Positions 29,015 to 38,360 of a DNA stretch of 58,705 bases are shown piece after piece (the stretch's first letter is position 1; every line of letters begins with the position of its first letter). The notes beneath the pieces were generated by a model. The model had not been told where the DNA came from. It saw only the letters and a program-made list of their open reading frames with translations, and made no database searches. Origin of the DNA: Mesostigma viride (taxonomy: Eukaryota; Streptophyta; Mesostigmatophyceae; Mesostigmatales; Mesostigmataceae); assembly GCA_009746045.1 (NCBI GenBank), contig RPFO01000395.1, forward strand, positions 1 to 58,705, given 5' to 3'. Made by a program: the position numbers and the translations under genes.

Positions 29015-30546
29015 ATGTCTTTGGAGAATCTGTACCCGCTCCCTTCGGTCAACTCGCCCACCAGCAGGTCTCCCGAGTACCAGAGGCGAATCAACGACCT
29101 CGCGGAAATGTACTTCACCGGCCACGAGATACAGGAGCTGCGCACGCGCGTTCCCAACATCCGGTTCGCGGTCGAAGAGGCAGACCTTTACAAGCGTTAC
29201 ATCGTCCACGACAACAGGAAGCTTCTGTCCAAGTTGCAGCTTTCGTCGCCTCCGTGTACATATACGACCTCCTCACCGCCAACTTGCGCGAGTTGTCAGA
29301 CCGCGTTGGCAACGCCACCCAGGCATCCATGATCACGACTAGCCGCGACGAGATGGCTAAGCTCGCAAACTCTCTTCGTGGATATGTCGCCGTCGAGTGC
29401 GACCGGCTGGGATCCACGGGTTGTACCAATGTCAGCCAGGCTAACGGTAAAGTTTATCTGGGGCGCGTACCCCATAACGTCATCGCGAGGATCACATCAC
29501 TGGAAGAACCTGCTGCTGTCACTACTCCTAATGATACCGACGCTCAACTTCACAAAATTCAAACCGCGGGGCCCGTGGGCAGTGGAGCATACGCCATCCG
29601 CGCGTTCAAGATCGCACCCGGTAACGTGCCATCTCCTACCTACCTTTTGGGCAAGGACCCCGCTGATGACTGCATGCCCGCCCGACTCATTTATCAGCTC
29701 GCGAGCAAAAAAATCGACTGCACGTATCTCTCACTGGACCACCGCAGGAGGCTCGCCAAGTTAGAAGTGGATTTCCCGCCATTGTATTCCAATGTTGAAT
29801 CGTTTCTTGCCTCATCAAAGAGGTACGGTTATGATCTCACTGAAGATGAGACATGAGCTGACTATGTTGTTACTGCCGATGATGCCGCCATCAACGTCGG
29901 GGGGGAGTCGAATGTGAAGGTGAACATTAACAAGACGCGTACGGACAGCACGTTAGAATCTCCTATGCGTTTAGGCTCTCAATTTAAATTGGTTGGAGCG
30001 ACTGACAAGGGCATTGGACTGGTAATGTTCGAGAACGTTATCAGGGACTTTATCAAGCGCGACATCGTCGCCTTCAACGCTCTCCGCGGCCAGATTCTTG
30101 ACAAGATAGACGTCTGGTGGAAGCGCAACGGAGCGATGTCGGCCCTCAGCACGCACCCCGAGGCTCCTGGCGGCCAGGATTCCATAGAGTTCATTAAGAA
30201 CATCCAGAAGGCGACCTACGCCCTCACCGGCACCATCCCCAAGTGTCCCAACGGCTCCTCTACCGTTTGGTACGACCGGGACCCCACCGACCCCAAGGCC
30301 CGCATCGTGGACGAGACGATCACCGCCGCTGACGGTACGCGTGTCAGGAACCCGTTCGCCAGGTTCGGTATGTGCGCCGACGAGCCCTTCGGGGCCGATG
30401 TGATGGCGGGGTACCCGAACCAGGGGTACGCCATCGAACCCTCTGGCGGAGGGCACTACCTCGTCAACGGTGCGCGCAGGTATAAGCGCCACACCACCGC
30501 TGCCAGGCGCACTCGCACTCGCCGACCGACGCGTAAGTATTACTGA
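29015..30546 (+). CDS. Hypothetical large protein with a frameshift and an in-frame TGA
   Basis: It starts at ATG 29015 (SLENLYPLPSVNSPT), five bases from the divergent acidic gene. A shift near 29235 moves the reading into VAAFVASVYIYDLLTANLRE. That frame runs to TGA 29854-29856, and the same frame stays open straight after it (ADYVVTADDAAINVG...) to 30546, ending in a very basic tail (RRYKRHTTAARRTRTRR). If the TGA is an error or is read through, the protein is about 510 residues. If not, a second gene starts at GTG 29914 or a later ATG. No domain is recognised. The basic tail suggests nucleic-acid contact. Confidence 0.6.
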
Positions 30547-30563
30547 GTCCACAGAAGGACGAC

Positions 30564-31118
30564 ATGGACGACACGGACTCGCGTGCCCACAGGTTCAATG
30601 TGGACTATGATGACCGCAGACGTAAAGCCGACGCGTGGTGGAATGCCATGACGGCACGTCGCGCGGCCCGCAACAACGTGTACGCATCCGAGGTTTCATT
30701 TAACCGCGGGTACATGGAGGCGTTTGGCAATTTGTATCGTGGTAAGCAGCAGTTGACCGAGGACGAGAAGGAGGTCGTGGACGCGTACAGGGCCGAAGGA
30801 GAGCCCGCGTTGAAAGGCGACACGCTGACGGAGTGGACCGCTTCGTCCGTGCCGTCCACGGGGTGGGTGTCCTGCATAGTGTGCAGCGGCATAATGCCCG
30901 CCCACAAGGTGGAGTTCACAAGGCCCGTGCCCTCTCGCGACCTGTTCGTGTTTTACCATTCCACGTGCTTTGACAGCCTCACCGCGAGCGATTCGTTGCG
31001 CGTTCAGGAGCGCGTGCCACCGGCGCCGCCTGTTACCGATATCATCGAAACACAGCCAGTTATCATCGGCGCGGTGGATTGGGACCTCGACAAACCCACC
31101 GGCGGGTACGACTGTTGA
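30564..31118 (+). CDS. Hypothetical protein with a possible zinc site
   Basis: The protein is 184 residues and uninterrupted. After a basic, Arg-rich N-terminal third it has CIVCSGIMPAHK and, about 25 residues later, FYHSTC: a CxxC...HxxC arrangement that could bind one zinc. The acidic C-terminus reads IGAVDWDLDKP. It follows the upstream gene by 17 nt on the same strand. Confidence 0.7.
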   Translation: MDDTDSRAHRFNVDYDDRRRKADAWWNAMTARRAARNNVYASEVSFNRGYMEAFGNLYRGKQQLTEDEKEVVDAYRAEGEPALKGDTLTEWTASSVPSTGWVSCIVCSGIMPAHKVEFTRPVPSRDLFVFYHSTCFDSLTASDSLRVQERVPPAPPVTDIIETQPVIIGAVDWDLDKPTGGYDC

Positions 31119-31177
31119 TCTCTCTCGTCTAAAAGCGCGGATACATTTTCGCGGCCTGTATCAATGCACTAACGGCG

Positions 31178-32199
31178 ATGGCGACGGTCTGCATTGGGAG
31201 GCCGGTGTCAACCGGTGCTGTGCCGAACGATTACCCCGACAAGTGGGTGTGCGTAGGTCCCAAACCGCGCGTTGGGCCGAAGGTGACAAAAATTTACAAC
31301 GAGGAGGTGCTGCTGTACAGTAGCAAGCACAGGGGCGAGACGTTGGCGGTGAGAAACGTGTGTCCTCATCGGGGCGCGCGCCTTTCTCACAACTGCAAAG
31401 TGGACGCGGACGATTGCGTCCGTTGCGCGTACCACGGCATGCATTGGGGGGTGCAGAACAATGCGGATAATTACCTCCTGGCGAAGGATGATGGGGACCT
31501 GGTATGGGTTAACGCGGGCATCGGCGACGGCGAATCCCAGCCCCCCACGATGCCCGAGTTCACCGACGCTGGGTACAGGACGTTTTCATACTCCGTGTCC
31601 ATCGGGGCCCACCCCATGATAGTCATGGAGAACCTGTTGGACCACGCGCACCTGGAGCACGTGCACAAGGTCAAGATAGTGGACGCCAAGTGCACGGAGG
31701 TCGCCGTGGACCCGGGCTCCCCCGAGAGTGTCCTCACTGGGAAAAGCGTGTACGGCTACCCCGTCACGAACGACAGGGTGGCTCGCGTGCTGTTGGACTT
31801 CATGCCGGCAGAGGGGAAGCGGGAGGGGGGGCGCCCGAGGATATGAAAATCTGGGTCGAGAACGAGTTTGCGTTGCCGTACACGTCCAGCCTGCGCTTCA
31901 TGATTTCCGGACACGACAAGCCCTTCTTCGTGTTATGGTTCAGCGTGCTCCCTTTCGAGAGCGACAACTCCCTGGTCACTTGTCGCGTGTCTCGCAACAT
32001 CTTGACGAGCCCGCTGTGGGACGGGCTGTTTTGGATGCTCAACTATCTCCCGCTGAAGGAGGACGACGATATCGTCCGTAACGTGATCGCCGACGACTGG
32101 TGGCGCAATCGCCTGAGGAGGAGCGACGCCTTCGTCAAAATGTACAGAGACAAGATGAAGATCGTATACGGCATCATGTTTTTGGAGCCGTTTGCGTAG
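31178..32199 (+). CDS. Rieske non-heme iron oxygenase (one frameshift at G7)
   Basis: Residues 62-86 hold the Rieske [2Fe-2S] motif: CPH (Cys62, His64) and CAYH (Cys83, His86), 18 residues between. The mononuclear iron site follows as NLLDHAHLEHVH (Asn152, Asp155, His158, His163), the classic D-x2-H-x4-H pattern. The frame breaks at G7 31825-31831 in the catalytic domain and continues with MKIWVENEFALPYTSS to TAG 32199. Total about 341 residues, normal for the alpha subunit of phthalate-type or pheophorbide/VanA-type oxygenases. Such enzymes use NAD(P)H via a reductase to oxygenate aromatic or tetrapyrrole-like substrates. The substrate is not known. No reductase gene lies nearby, so a host partner would be needed. 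Confidence 0.9.
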
Positions 32200-32254
32200 T
32201 GTCACACACATGCGTTTAAGTAGGACCAATTTTATCAACGTATTATATCGTACC

Positions 32255-32721
32255 ATGGAGGATCTCACGGGTCTGGCTCGTCGCCTTCGGTCCGGCGCCA
32301 TGCACCATACAAGGGCCGCCGGGGGCGCCCCGATGGTGCCTCAAATGCAGGCAGCGCCACCAAACATTGCGGGGGGCATGCCCCCCACCCCACTGAGGCT
32401 CCCGTCTGTTCCCTCCCAAGACGGGTCGGATCTATCTGCGATGACCCCTCCCGGGCCTATCGCCATCAAGACCAGCCCTGTCGCAAAGGCCGGCAAGCAT
32501 GCCACCGGGCAGGCTTCTGTCGGCGGCGGGGGGTCTGGCGGTGTGCTGCCCGCCATCTTGGGGGTCGGCGCGGCTATTGGCACCATCCACTTTGGCGCGG
32601 GCGTGTTCCCTGAAGCGTTCAAGGGCGCGGACGGCAAGATCGATCGCACCCGGTTGAACGTGGGGGGGTGTTGGCCGGTTTTATTGTTTTCTTGGTAGCC
32701 AGGTACCTATATTCTCAATAA
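32255..32721 (+). CDS. Small two-segment membrane protein (frameshift at G7)
   Basis: It starts at ATG 32255 after TATTATATCG. The N-terminal half is polar and Pro-rich, and then a Gly-rich hydrophobic segment appears (GGVLPAILGVGAAIGTIHFGAG). The frame breaks at G7 32662-32668. One more G leads to VLAGFIVFLVARYLYSQ, a clear second membrane segment, and TAA at 32719-32721. Without the correction the end is a short Cys/Trp-containing tail at 32698. Probably a virion membrane protein. Confidence 0.65.
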
Positions 32722-32779
32722 ACGTTCGCTTAACATGTGCAATATTATTTCAATGCCAACGTTGTAAAGGGACGCTGCA

Positions 32780-33538
32780 ATGGTGGTAGAGAGGGACGAC
32801 GACCCGCGCGTGGACACCAACGTGTTGGTCGACAGCAAGCGAGAGTACATCGAGAAGCTCGAGCGCTGTCTATCTCAACCTATCTACAACGCGCTCAAGA
32901 ACATTCTGCAAGACGCCATGAACGTGTCGGAGGTGAAGGAGCTGGACGAGCTGGAGTGCTTTTCCCAGCTGTTGTCGGAGGTGCCGAGCTGGAACGCGGA
33001 CATCGTGGACTCCGAGACGCGCGAGGTGATGCAAGCGGCTCCGTTCCTTAAGGAGCTTCTCAAGGCGTACTTCGTCTGTGCCAGCATGATCCTTGGCTCC
33101 ATTCGCAAGTCCAGTCACGGCGAGCACCAGCGGCTGAAGGTCAAGGTGCCGACCTGCGAGCGGTTCGTCCATTCCGTTCTCAAGATGATGGCCGCCGACA
33201 TCGAGGACGACATTCCTCACTATCTCACCCAGACGGAGGACGGCGAGTTCAAGCTCAGCAAGCGGCACATCATGAAGGGGGTGAGCGAGAGCATCAGGAA
33301 CGCGCTGCACGGTTTTACAACCAGCGACGACATCCTAAAGGGGTACATGGACGACATCATGGGTGACGAGCCGCCCCAACCCCCGCGCACCCGCCCCGTC
33401 GACGAAGAGCCCGCTGCCGAGAAGACCAAGTCTTTCAAGCTGGGCAGCAACATCCTTCGCACGAGCAAGCCGACGTTTGCGGACGAGGATGACGAGGATG
33501 ACACGGGCGTTGTTGTGGAGGAGGACGAGGATTTTTAA
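32780..33538 (+). CDS. Conserved giant-virus protein (DUF5764-like)
   Basis: The protein is 252 residues and intact. The core reads REYIEKLERCLSQPIYNALK, then LECFSQLLSEVPSWN, then AYFVCASMILGSI and VPTCERFVHSVLKMMA, ending in an acidic tail. From memory, a family with this pattern (xYTxxLxxxLxxxIYxGxxxIY, FQxxLxxIPxWN, VxxSxxKILxSI, FIHK) is common in giant viruses of the mimivirus and phycodnavirus groups (DUF5764 in Pfam). Function unknown, likely structural or assembly. No break at any run. Confidence 0.75.
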   Translation: MVVERDDDPRVDTNVLVDSKREYIEKLERCLSQPIYNALKNILQDAMNVSEVKELDELECFSQLLSEVPSWNADIVDSETREVMQAAPFLKELLKAYFVCASMILGSIRKSSHGEHQRLKVKVPTCERFVHSVLKMMAADIEDDIPHYLTQTEDGEFKLSKRHIMKGVSESIRNALHGFTTSDDILKGYMDDIMGDEPPQPPRTRPVDEEPAAEKTKSFKLGSNILRTSKPTFADEDDEDDTGVVVEEDEDF

Positions 33539-33559
33539 TCGGTTTATAAGCTTAATATA

Positions 33560-34227
33560 ATGCAAGTGACCATTTCCCCCAACGGGCAAAAAATACTCTC
33601 ATCATCTGCCAATTGCAAACAGGGTAGCGTGCAAAAGGTCAGGCTGCATTTGAAACAGTCCGCGTTTAAGGAAATCATAGATAGCATGCGTCTCGGCGTG
33701 GAAAGGGGGGGACATTTGACATCGATATGAGCACGCTGGTGCTGCAAAACAGCAAGGTGGTTAACGTGGGCGGCACCAACGACGTGGAGACGCCGCATGG
33801 CATCATAGAATGGCACACTCACCCTTCCAAATGCACGATGGGCGAGTGCTCGCTGGCGTGTCCGAGTGACATAGACATTCTTGTGTTTTTGGAGGATGCG
33901 TTGTCAGATAACGTGTCCCATTGGGTGTTCAGTTTGCTGGGCACGTTCGTGGTGTGCCTGTCCCCCGCACTTGTGGTGAGCATGCGGAAGGCGCAGGACA
34001 GTGGCGGCTTCAAACAGGAGTGTAAGAGGATCCAGGAATTGTTTAATAAGCTGCAGGAACAGTTTGCATCTCGGTACGTCACTTCACGGGACGAGGCCGA
34101 GAAACGGAAGCACGAGGAATGGCACAAGGCACAATGGATTAAACTGGCGCGCGATACCGGTTTCGCCGTCACGGTATTCCCCTGGGGGGCGAAGCCCACT
34201 ATCGAAGTGCTCGTTCAGTGCGGTTGA
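33560..34227 (+). CDS. JAMM/MPN-like metalloprotease-type protein (one frameshift at G7)
   Basis: The gene begins at ATG 33560 (QVTISPNGQKILSSSA). The frame breaks at G7 33705-33711 and then reads FDIDMSTLVLQNSKVV. The JAMM signature follows: GIIEWHTHP, then after 13 residues with two Cys, SDIDIL, which fits H-x-H-P-x(n)-S-x2-D. The expected acidic residue is available upstream (GVERGG). Proteins of this family remove ubiquitin or related modifiers with a zinc-bound water. Similar WHTHP...CxLxxPSxxD proteins occur, as I recall, in other giant viruses. A coiled charged helix and VFPWGAKPTIEV form the end. Activity is inferred. Confidence 0.75.
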
Positions 34228-34274
34228 GCTCGTCACCGGCGCGATAATAGTTCTCTAGGCCTGTACTTGAAGGC

Positions 34275-35063
34275 ATGGATGTCAACTTGAGGAAGTTCGA
34301 CCCGTCGCGCATAAAAGATGACAGCGTGGTGTGCATCGTATCCAAACGCGGTTCTGGCAAGACCACGCTGGCAACGGATCTCATGTACCACAAGCGCCAC
34401 ATCCCTTCCGGTATCGTGTTGTCTGGCACGGAGGGGTCTAACAAGCATTGGGGTAAGTATATACCGTCGCTGTTTATCTACAACCAGTTCAATCGCGGGG
34501 CTCTCAAGGCGCTCATCAAGAACCAAAAGGCTAAGGCTAAGAGAGGCGACGTGTCTCATGCGTTCGTCGTGATGGACGATTGCGTGTACGATGCCACCGT
34601 GATGCGCGACCCGTGCATCCAGGAAATAGCTCTCAACGGGCGGCACATGCACATCTTCTTTTTGTTCATCACGCAGTACACTATGAACGTGTGGCCTGTC
34701 ATCCGCAGCAACATCGATTACGTGTTCGCGCTGAAGGAGAACATCATCATGAACAGGGAGAAGCTGTACAAGAACTTCTTCGGCATCGTGCCGACCTTCG
34801 AGGCGTTCTGCCACATATTAAACGAGTGCACGCAGAACTACGAATGCCTGGTGATCGACCACACCAGCGGGTCTAATAAGCTAGAAGACGTCATCTTCTG
34901 GTACAAGGCCGAGACGAGGCCGCCGTTCAGGGTCGGCTCTTCTAATTACTGGAGATATGCCAGCCTCCATCACGACCCTAAGAAAGATGAGTCCGACAGC
35001 GACACGGAGACAGACAACAGGCGCATATCAACGCGCGTGGTCAAACACCAGGCGTGCGATTAA
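34275..35063 (+). CDS. A32L: A32-like genome packaging ATPase
   Basis: This 262-residue protein is the FtsK/HerA-type DNA translocase that packages the genome in nucleocytoplasmic large DNA viruses. Walker A is SKRGSGKTT at residues 23-31. Walker B is HAFVVMDDC at 95-103, with Asp101/Asp102 at the catalytic position. The sensor-like ITQYTMNVWPVIRSNIDYVFAL block follows at about 131-152, exactly as in the family. Length is typical (about 250-300). No break is present. It lies between the JAMM gene and a tandem repeat. Confidence 0.95.
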   Translation: MDVNLRKFDPSRIKDDSVVCIVSKRGSGKTTLATDLMYHKRHIPSGIVLSGTEGSNKHWGKYIPSLFIYNQFNRGALKALIKNQKAKAKRGDVSHAFVVMDDCVYDATVMRDPCIQEIALNGRHMHIFFLFITQYTMNVWPVIRSNIDYVFALKENIIMNREKLYKNFFGIVPTFEAFCHILNECTQNYECLVIDHTSGSNKLEDVIFWYKAETRPPFRVGSSNYWRYASLHHDPKKDESDSDTETDNRRISTRVVKHQACD

Positions 35064-35151
35064 ATAACACAAAAACGCAGCCATAATGCCGGAAAGGCAA
35101 TTGTGCTGACTTATTACGCTGCCATTTAATTAAAATCCTTTGCCATGAAAA
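35064..35151. other. Short A+T-rich spacer
   Basis: Spacer between the ATPase stop and the tandem repeat. It contains CCATTTAATTAAAATCC and no gene. Confidence 0.5.
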
Positions 35152-35483
35152 TCACAATGAGTACTGGACGGCACGCCCCTTGGCATAATACAAACGGCAA
35201 ATTGCGTCGACACTAGGAAATCTATCTATAAAATGTTATCGCTGGCGTAAACTGGCCACGATAAATGAAAGAGAGTTCAAAACAGCCCTCGCTCATACAG
35301 GCACGGCACTTCCACGGCCTTAGTCACAACGAGTACTGGACGGCATGCCCCTTGTCATAATACAAAGGCAAATTGCTCTGACTAGGAAATCTAGCTATCG
35401 CTGGCGTAAACTGGCCACGATAAATGAAAGAGAGTTCAAAACAGCCCTTGCTCATAGCGGCACGGCACTTCAGCGGCCTTTAG
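35152..35483 (+). repeat. Two-copy tandem direct repeat, about 165 bp each
   Basis: Copy 1 (35152-35323) and copy 2 (35324-35483) are directly adjacent and nearly the same. Both start TCACAA(T/C)GAGTACTGGACGG, contain CTGGCGTAAACTGGCCACG then ATAAATGAAAGAGAGTTC, and end CGGCACTTC...CGGCCTT. Differences are short indels and substitutions. There is no open frame. The location beside the packaging ATPase and away from coding sequence could suit a regulatory or cis-acting element. Confidence 0.85.
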
Positions 35484-35514
35484 CTATGTCACCACACAAC
35501 TAACGACCAACAGT

Positions 35515-38360
35515 CTATGGGTTTTCCTTCTTCACGCGCTTGGGAGCCCCCTGCACGGTCTCGTCATCGCCGGCGGTGGCGGCGGCACCGGTCACAGGAC
35601 CAACAGCGAGCGCAGGGGTAGGCGCCGGGGTGTCAGGGTAGGTCCATGCTGGGCGCGGGCCGTAGCCACAGACGGGACGAACTGGAACGGACTCCGGCAC
35701 CAACGGCGCGCGGGTGTCGCCGCCGACCGCCAGCCTGAGCTTGGCAGCCTCGAATGCCCTGTCGAGCATCCCCAGGTGCTGCTGGGTGAACATGTACCTC
35801 ATGGGCTTGGAGTGGACGTTTATGGTCACAGGGTCCCCCCCTCGGGCATGTCGATCCTGTTGACGTACCGATCCATCACCCTGCCCTCCAGCAGATTGAA
35901 CTCAAGGGTGGTCGGCTTGCGGCCGAGACGATCGTGAAGATACTCTTCGACCCCGAATGGGTAGTGGTAGTACTGCGGCACAACTCCCTCGACGATGCCG
36001 TCGCCGGCGGGCGGTGCGGTGTAGACCGCTGCAGCTGATTGGACAGCGGAGGCGATCATGGACCTCAGGGCGGTCGGCGCAGGGGCTGCAGCCGGCACAG
36101 TGTGAGCAGCGGCGGCGGCAGGGGCTGCTGGTGCTGGCCGGGCAGCGGCAGGGGCTCCAGCGGAGGCGGCAGGGGCTCCAGCGGCGTGTGGGGCTGCTGG
36201 TGCTGGCCGGGCAGCGGCAGGGGCTCCAGCGGCGGCACCAGGGGCTCCAGCGGCGTGTGGGGCTGCTGGTGCTGGCCGGGCAGCGGCAGGGGCTCCAGCG
36301 GCGTGTGGGGCTGCTGGTGCTGGCCGGGCAGCGGCAGGGGCTCCAGCGGCGTGTGGGGCTGCTGGTGCTGGCCGGGCAGCGGCAGGGGCTCCAGCGGCGG
36401 CACCAGGGGCTCCAGCGGCGTGGGGGGCTGCAGCGGCGTGTGGGGCTGCTGGTGCTGGCCGGGCAGCGGCAGGGGCTCCAGCGGCGGCACCAGGGGCTCC
36501 AGCGGCGTGTGGGGGTGCAGCGGCGTGTGGGGCTGCTGGTGCTGGCCGGGCAGCGGCAGGGGCTCCAGCGGCGGCACCAGGGGCTCCAGCGGCGGCGGCG
36601 GCAGGGGCTGCAGCGCTGGCGGCAGGGGTGGGGCTGCGGGTGCGCCAATTCCAAGGGGGCGTGGCAGGTGGGGCTGCATGCCTCGCCGCACCAGCAGCTG
36701 TCGCACCTGCTGCTGCTGCTGCCGCGCCACGTCCACCGCCTCCTGCCGCACCAGCAGATGATTTACAGCTTGCGACAACTCCAGTGCGCGCACAGACAGC
36801 TCACGATACTGTTTATCCGCCCGCGCCTTCTCCAGCTCCGCCTGTGCGTCTTCTGCAGCTCCAACAGCAACGCACTCCTAAGCACCACCCCCTCCGCCCT
36901 CACCGCACGCGAATGCGCCTCCTCCTCCGCCCGCTTGGCGGTCGCCACAGCCAGGTCCGACCCCATCTTCTCCAGCTCCGCCCGCGCCTTATCCAGCTCC
37001 GCCCGGGTCGCCTCCAGCCCCGCCTGCGCCCCTCGCGTGCGCCCCGCCTCCTCCGCCAGGTCCGCCTGCGCCTTCTGCAGCCCCGCCTGCAGCCCCAGCC
37101 TCCGCCTGCCACAGCCAGGTCCGCCCGCGACGCCTGCAAGCACGCCTCATCCTCCTCATGCCAGGTGGTCGCCACAGCCAGCTCCTCTTGCACATCCTCC
37201 AGCGCATCCCGTGCCTTCTCCAGCTCCGCCTCCAGCGCATCCCGTGCCTTCACCAGATCCGCCTCCACCGCCTGTGTGCGCACCCTCTCCGCCCCCCGCC
37301 TGGCGGTCTCCACATTCAGCTCCTCGCGCATCTTCTCCAACTCGAGCCGTGCCGCCTCCTCCTTGTCAGCAGCGACAGAGGATGCCGCCTCCAAATTCAC
37401 CTTGAGATAAGAAACCTGCTCCTGCGCCTCCTCCAGCTGCTGCTTGATAGCAACCATGCGCGCGCGGTTGGTGGCGACCTCCTGCTCCCGCCCCCACGCG
37501 ACAGTGGCACTCACAGCCCCCTGTTCCGTGCACAGGATATCTACAGCCCACTTGCCAACCATCAGCGGGTCTGCCAGCTTCATCTCAGCGGCGATGATGA
37601 CTGCCATCGACGCGAGCTCGGGGTAAATGCAGGTGGCCATCAGAATAGCAGTCTCTGCCTGGTAATAAATCCCTGCTATTTCTGGCACACCAGCCACCTC
37701 CCTCCCCTGCAGCTGACTGCCCAGGCACCTTGCAGCCTGCCTAAAAACACTGGACCTGAACACGGATCTGCAGGCAGCATTTGGAGTCTTGGGACACATT
37801 GCAGAAAACTGTAGATGTTTGTCTGCCTTGGCCAGTGCCACAGTCATGCCCAGCAGGTCGAAAAAGGTGTAATCCTCGTGAAAATTCTGGTACTTGCTCC
37901 CCAGCTGAGAGGGAGTAAGCACACCAAAATACATCTCGGGCAGTGCTGGGATGATACGAGATACGTTAACGGGCGCACGGCGCGCCTGGGAAGGTCCGGG
38001 CGCGCCCGAAAACACAGCCGAACCAGCAGAAGTCGGCGTTTCAAATGAAAACGCTCCCGACTTGATCCCAGCCTCCAAAATGGCAAAGAACAGCTGGGGA
38101 TTCTTGTAATGAATCCATTCCAGTCCCTCCAAAACGGGGACAAACTGGTGTTCTTCACAGCCACAATCGGCGTCAAAAACAGGCGGCATCATGACCTTCT
38201 CGCCTGTTATCATGCGAATGACGGAATCATTCTTCATTCCCAACTGATGTCTGACGGCTGTGATATCAAGTTTCGAGCCATTTTCCGCGACACAATGCAC
38301 AGAATGCGAAACTGCAGCGTTATGGCACGTGACTGGAAAAGCAACCCGTCCGGAAGCCAT
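35515..38360 (-). CDS. Large coiled-coil protein with Pro/Gln repeat (about 950 residues, several frameshifts)
   Basis: It starts at ATG 38360 (MASGRVAFPVTCHNAAV); the open frame reaches 38549, but this ATG is the first likely start. Residues about 1-300 look globular and Cys-containing. Then a long heptad coiled coil rich in Glu, Ala, Arg and Lys follows (for example LEKMREELNVETARRGAE), continuing through a shift near 37110 and another near 36850, into RALELSQAVNHLLVRQEA and a Pro/Gln/His minisatellite (LEPLPLPGQHQQPHTP units, 36110-36620). The reading leaves the repeat with VVPQYYHYPFGVEEYLHDR, breaks once more at C7 35835-35841 and ends at 35515 with a KRVKKENP tail. A structural role is likely. 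No family recognised. Confidence 0.65.
36110..36620. repeat. Coding minisatellite of 48-bp and 21-bp units
   Basis: Repeated blocks of GGGGCTGCTGGTGCTGGCC + GGGCAGCGGCAGGGGCTCC (48-bp unit) are interspersed with 21-bp CGGCGGCACCAGGGGCTCCAG units. Both unit lengths are multiples of three, so length change would keep the frame. On the minus strand the 48-bp unit encodes PLPGQHQQPHTPLEPL. Confidence 0.9.

Noticed and set aside
36110-36620. Regularly spaced repeats that could suggest a CRISPR array
   Set aside because: Units follow each other directly without unique spacers, are coding, and no cas genes are present.
35957-37405. A 482-codon plus-strand open frame with Gln/Gly/Leu repeats
   Set aside because: It is the shadow of the Pro/Gln minisatellite and coiled-coil gene on the minus strand; repeats of unit length divisible by three keep all frames open.
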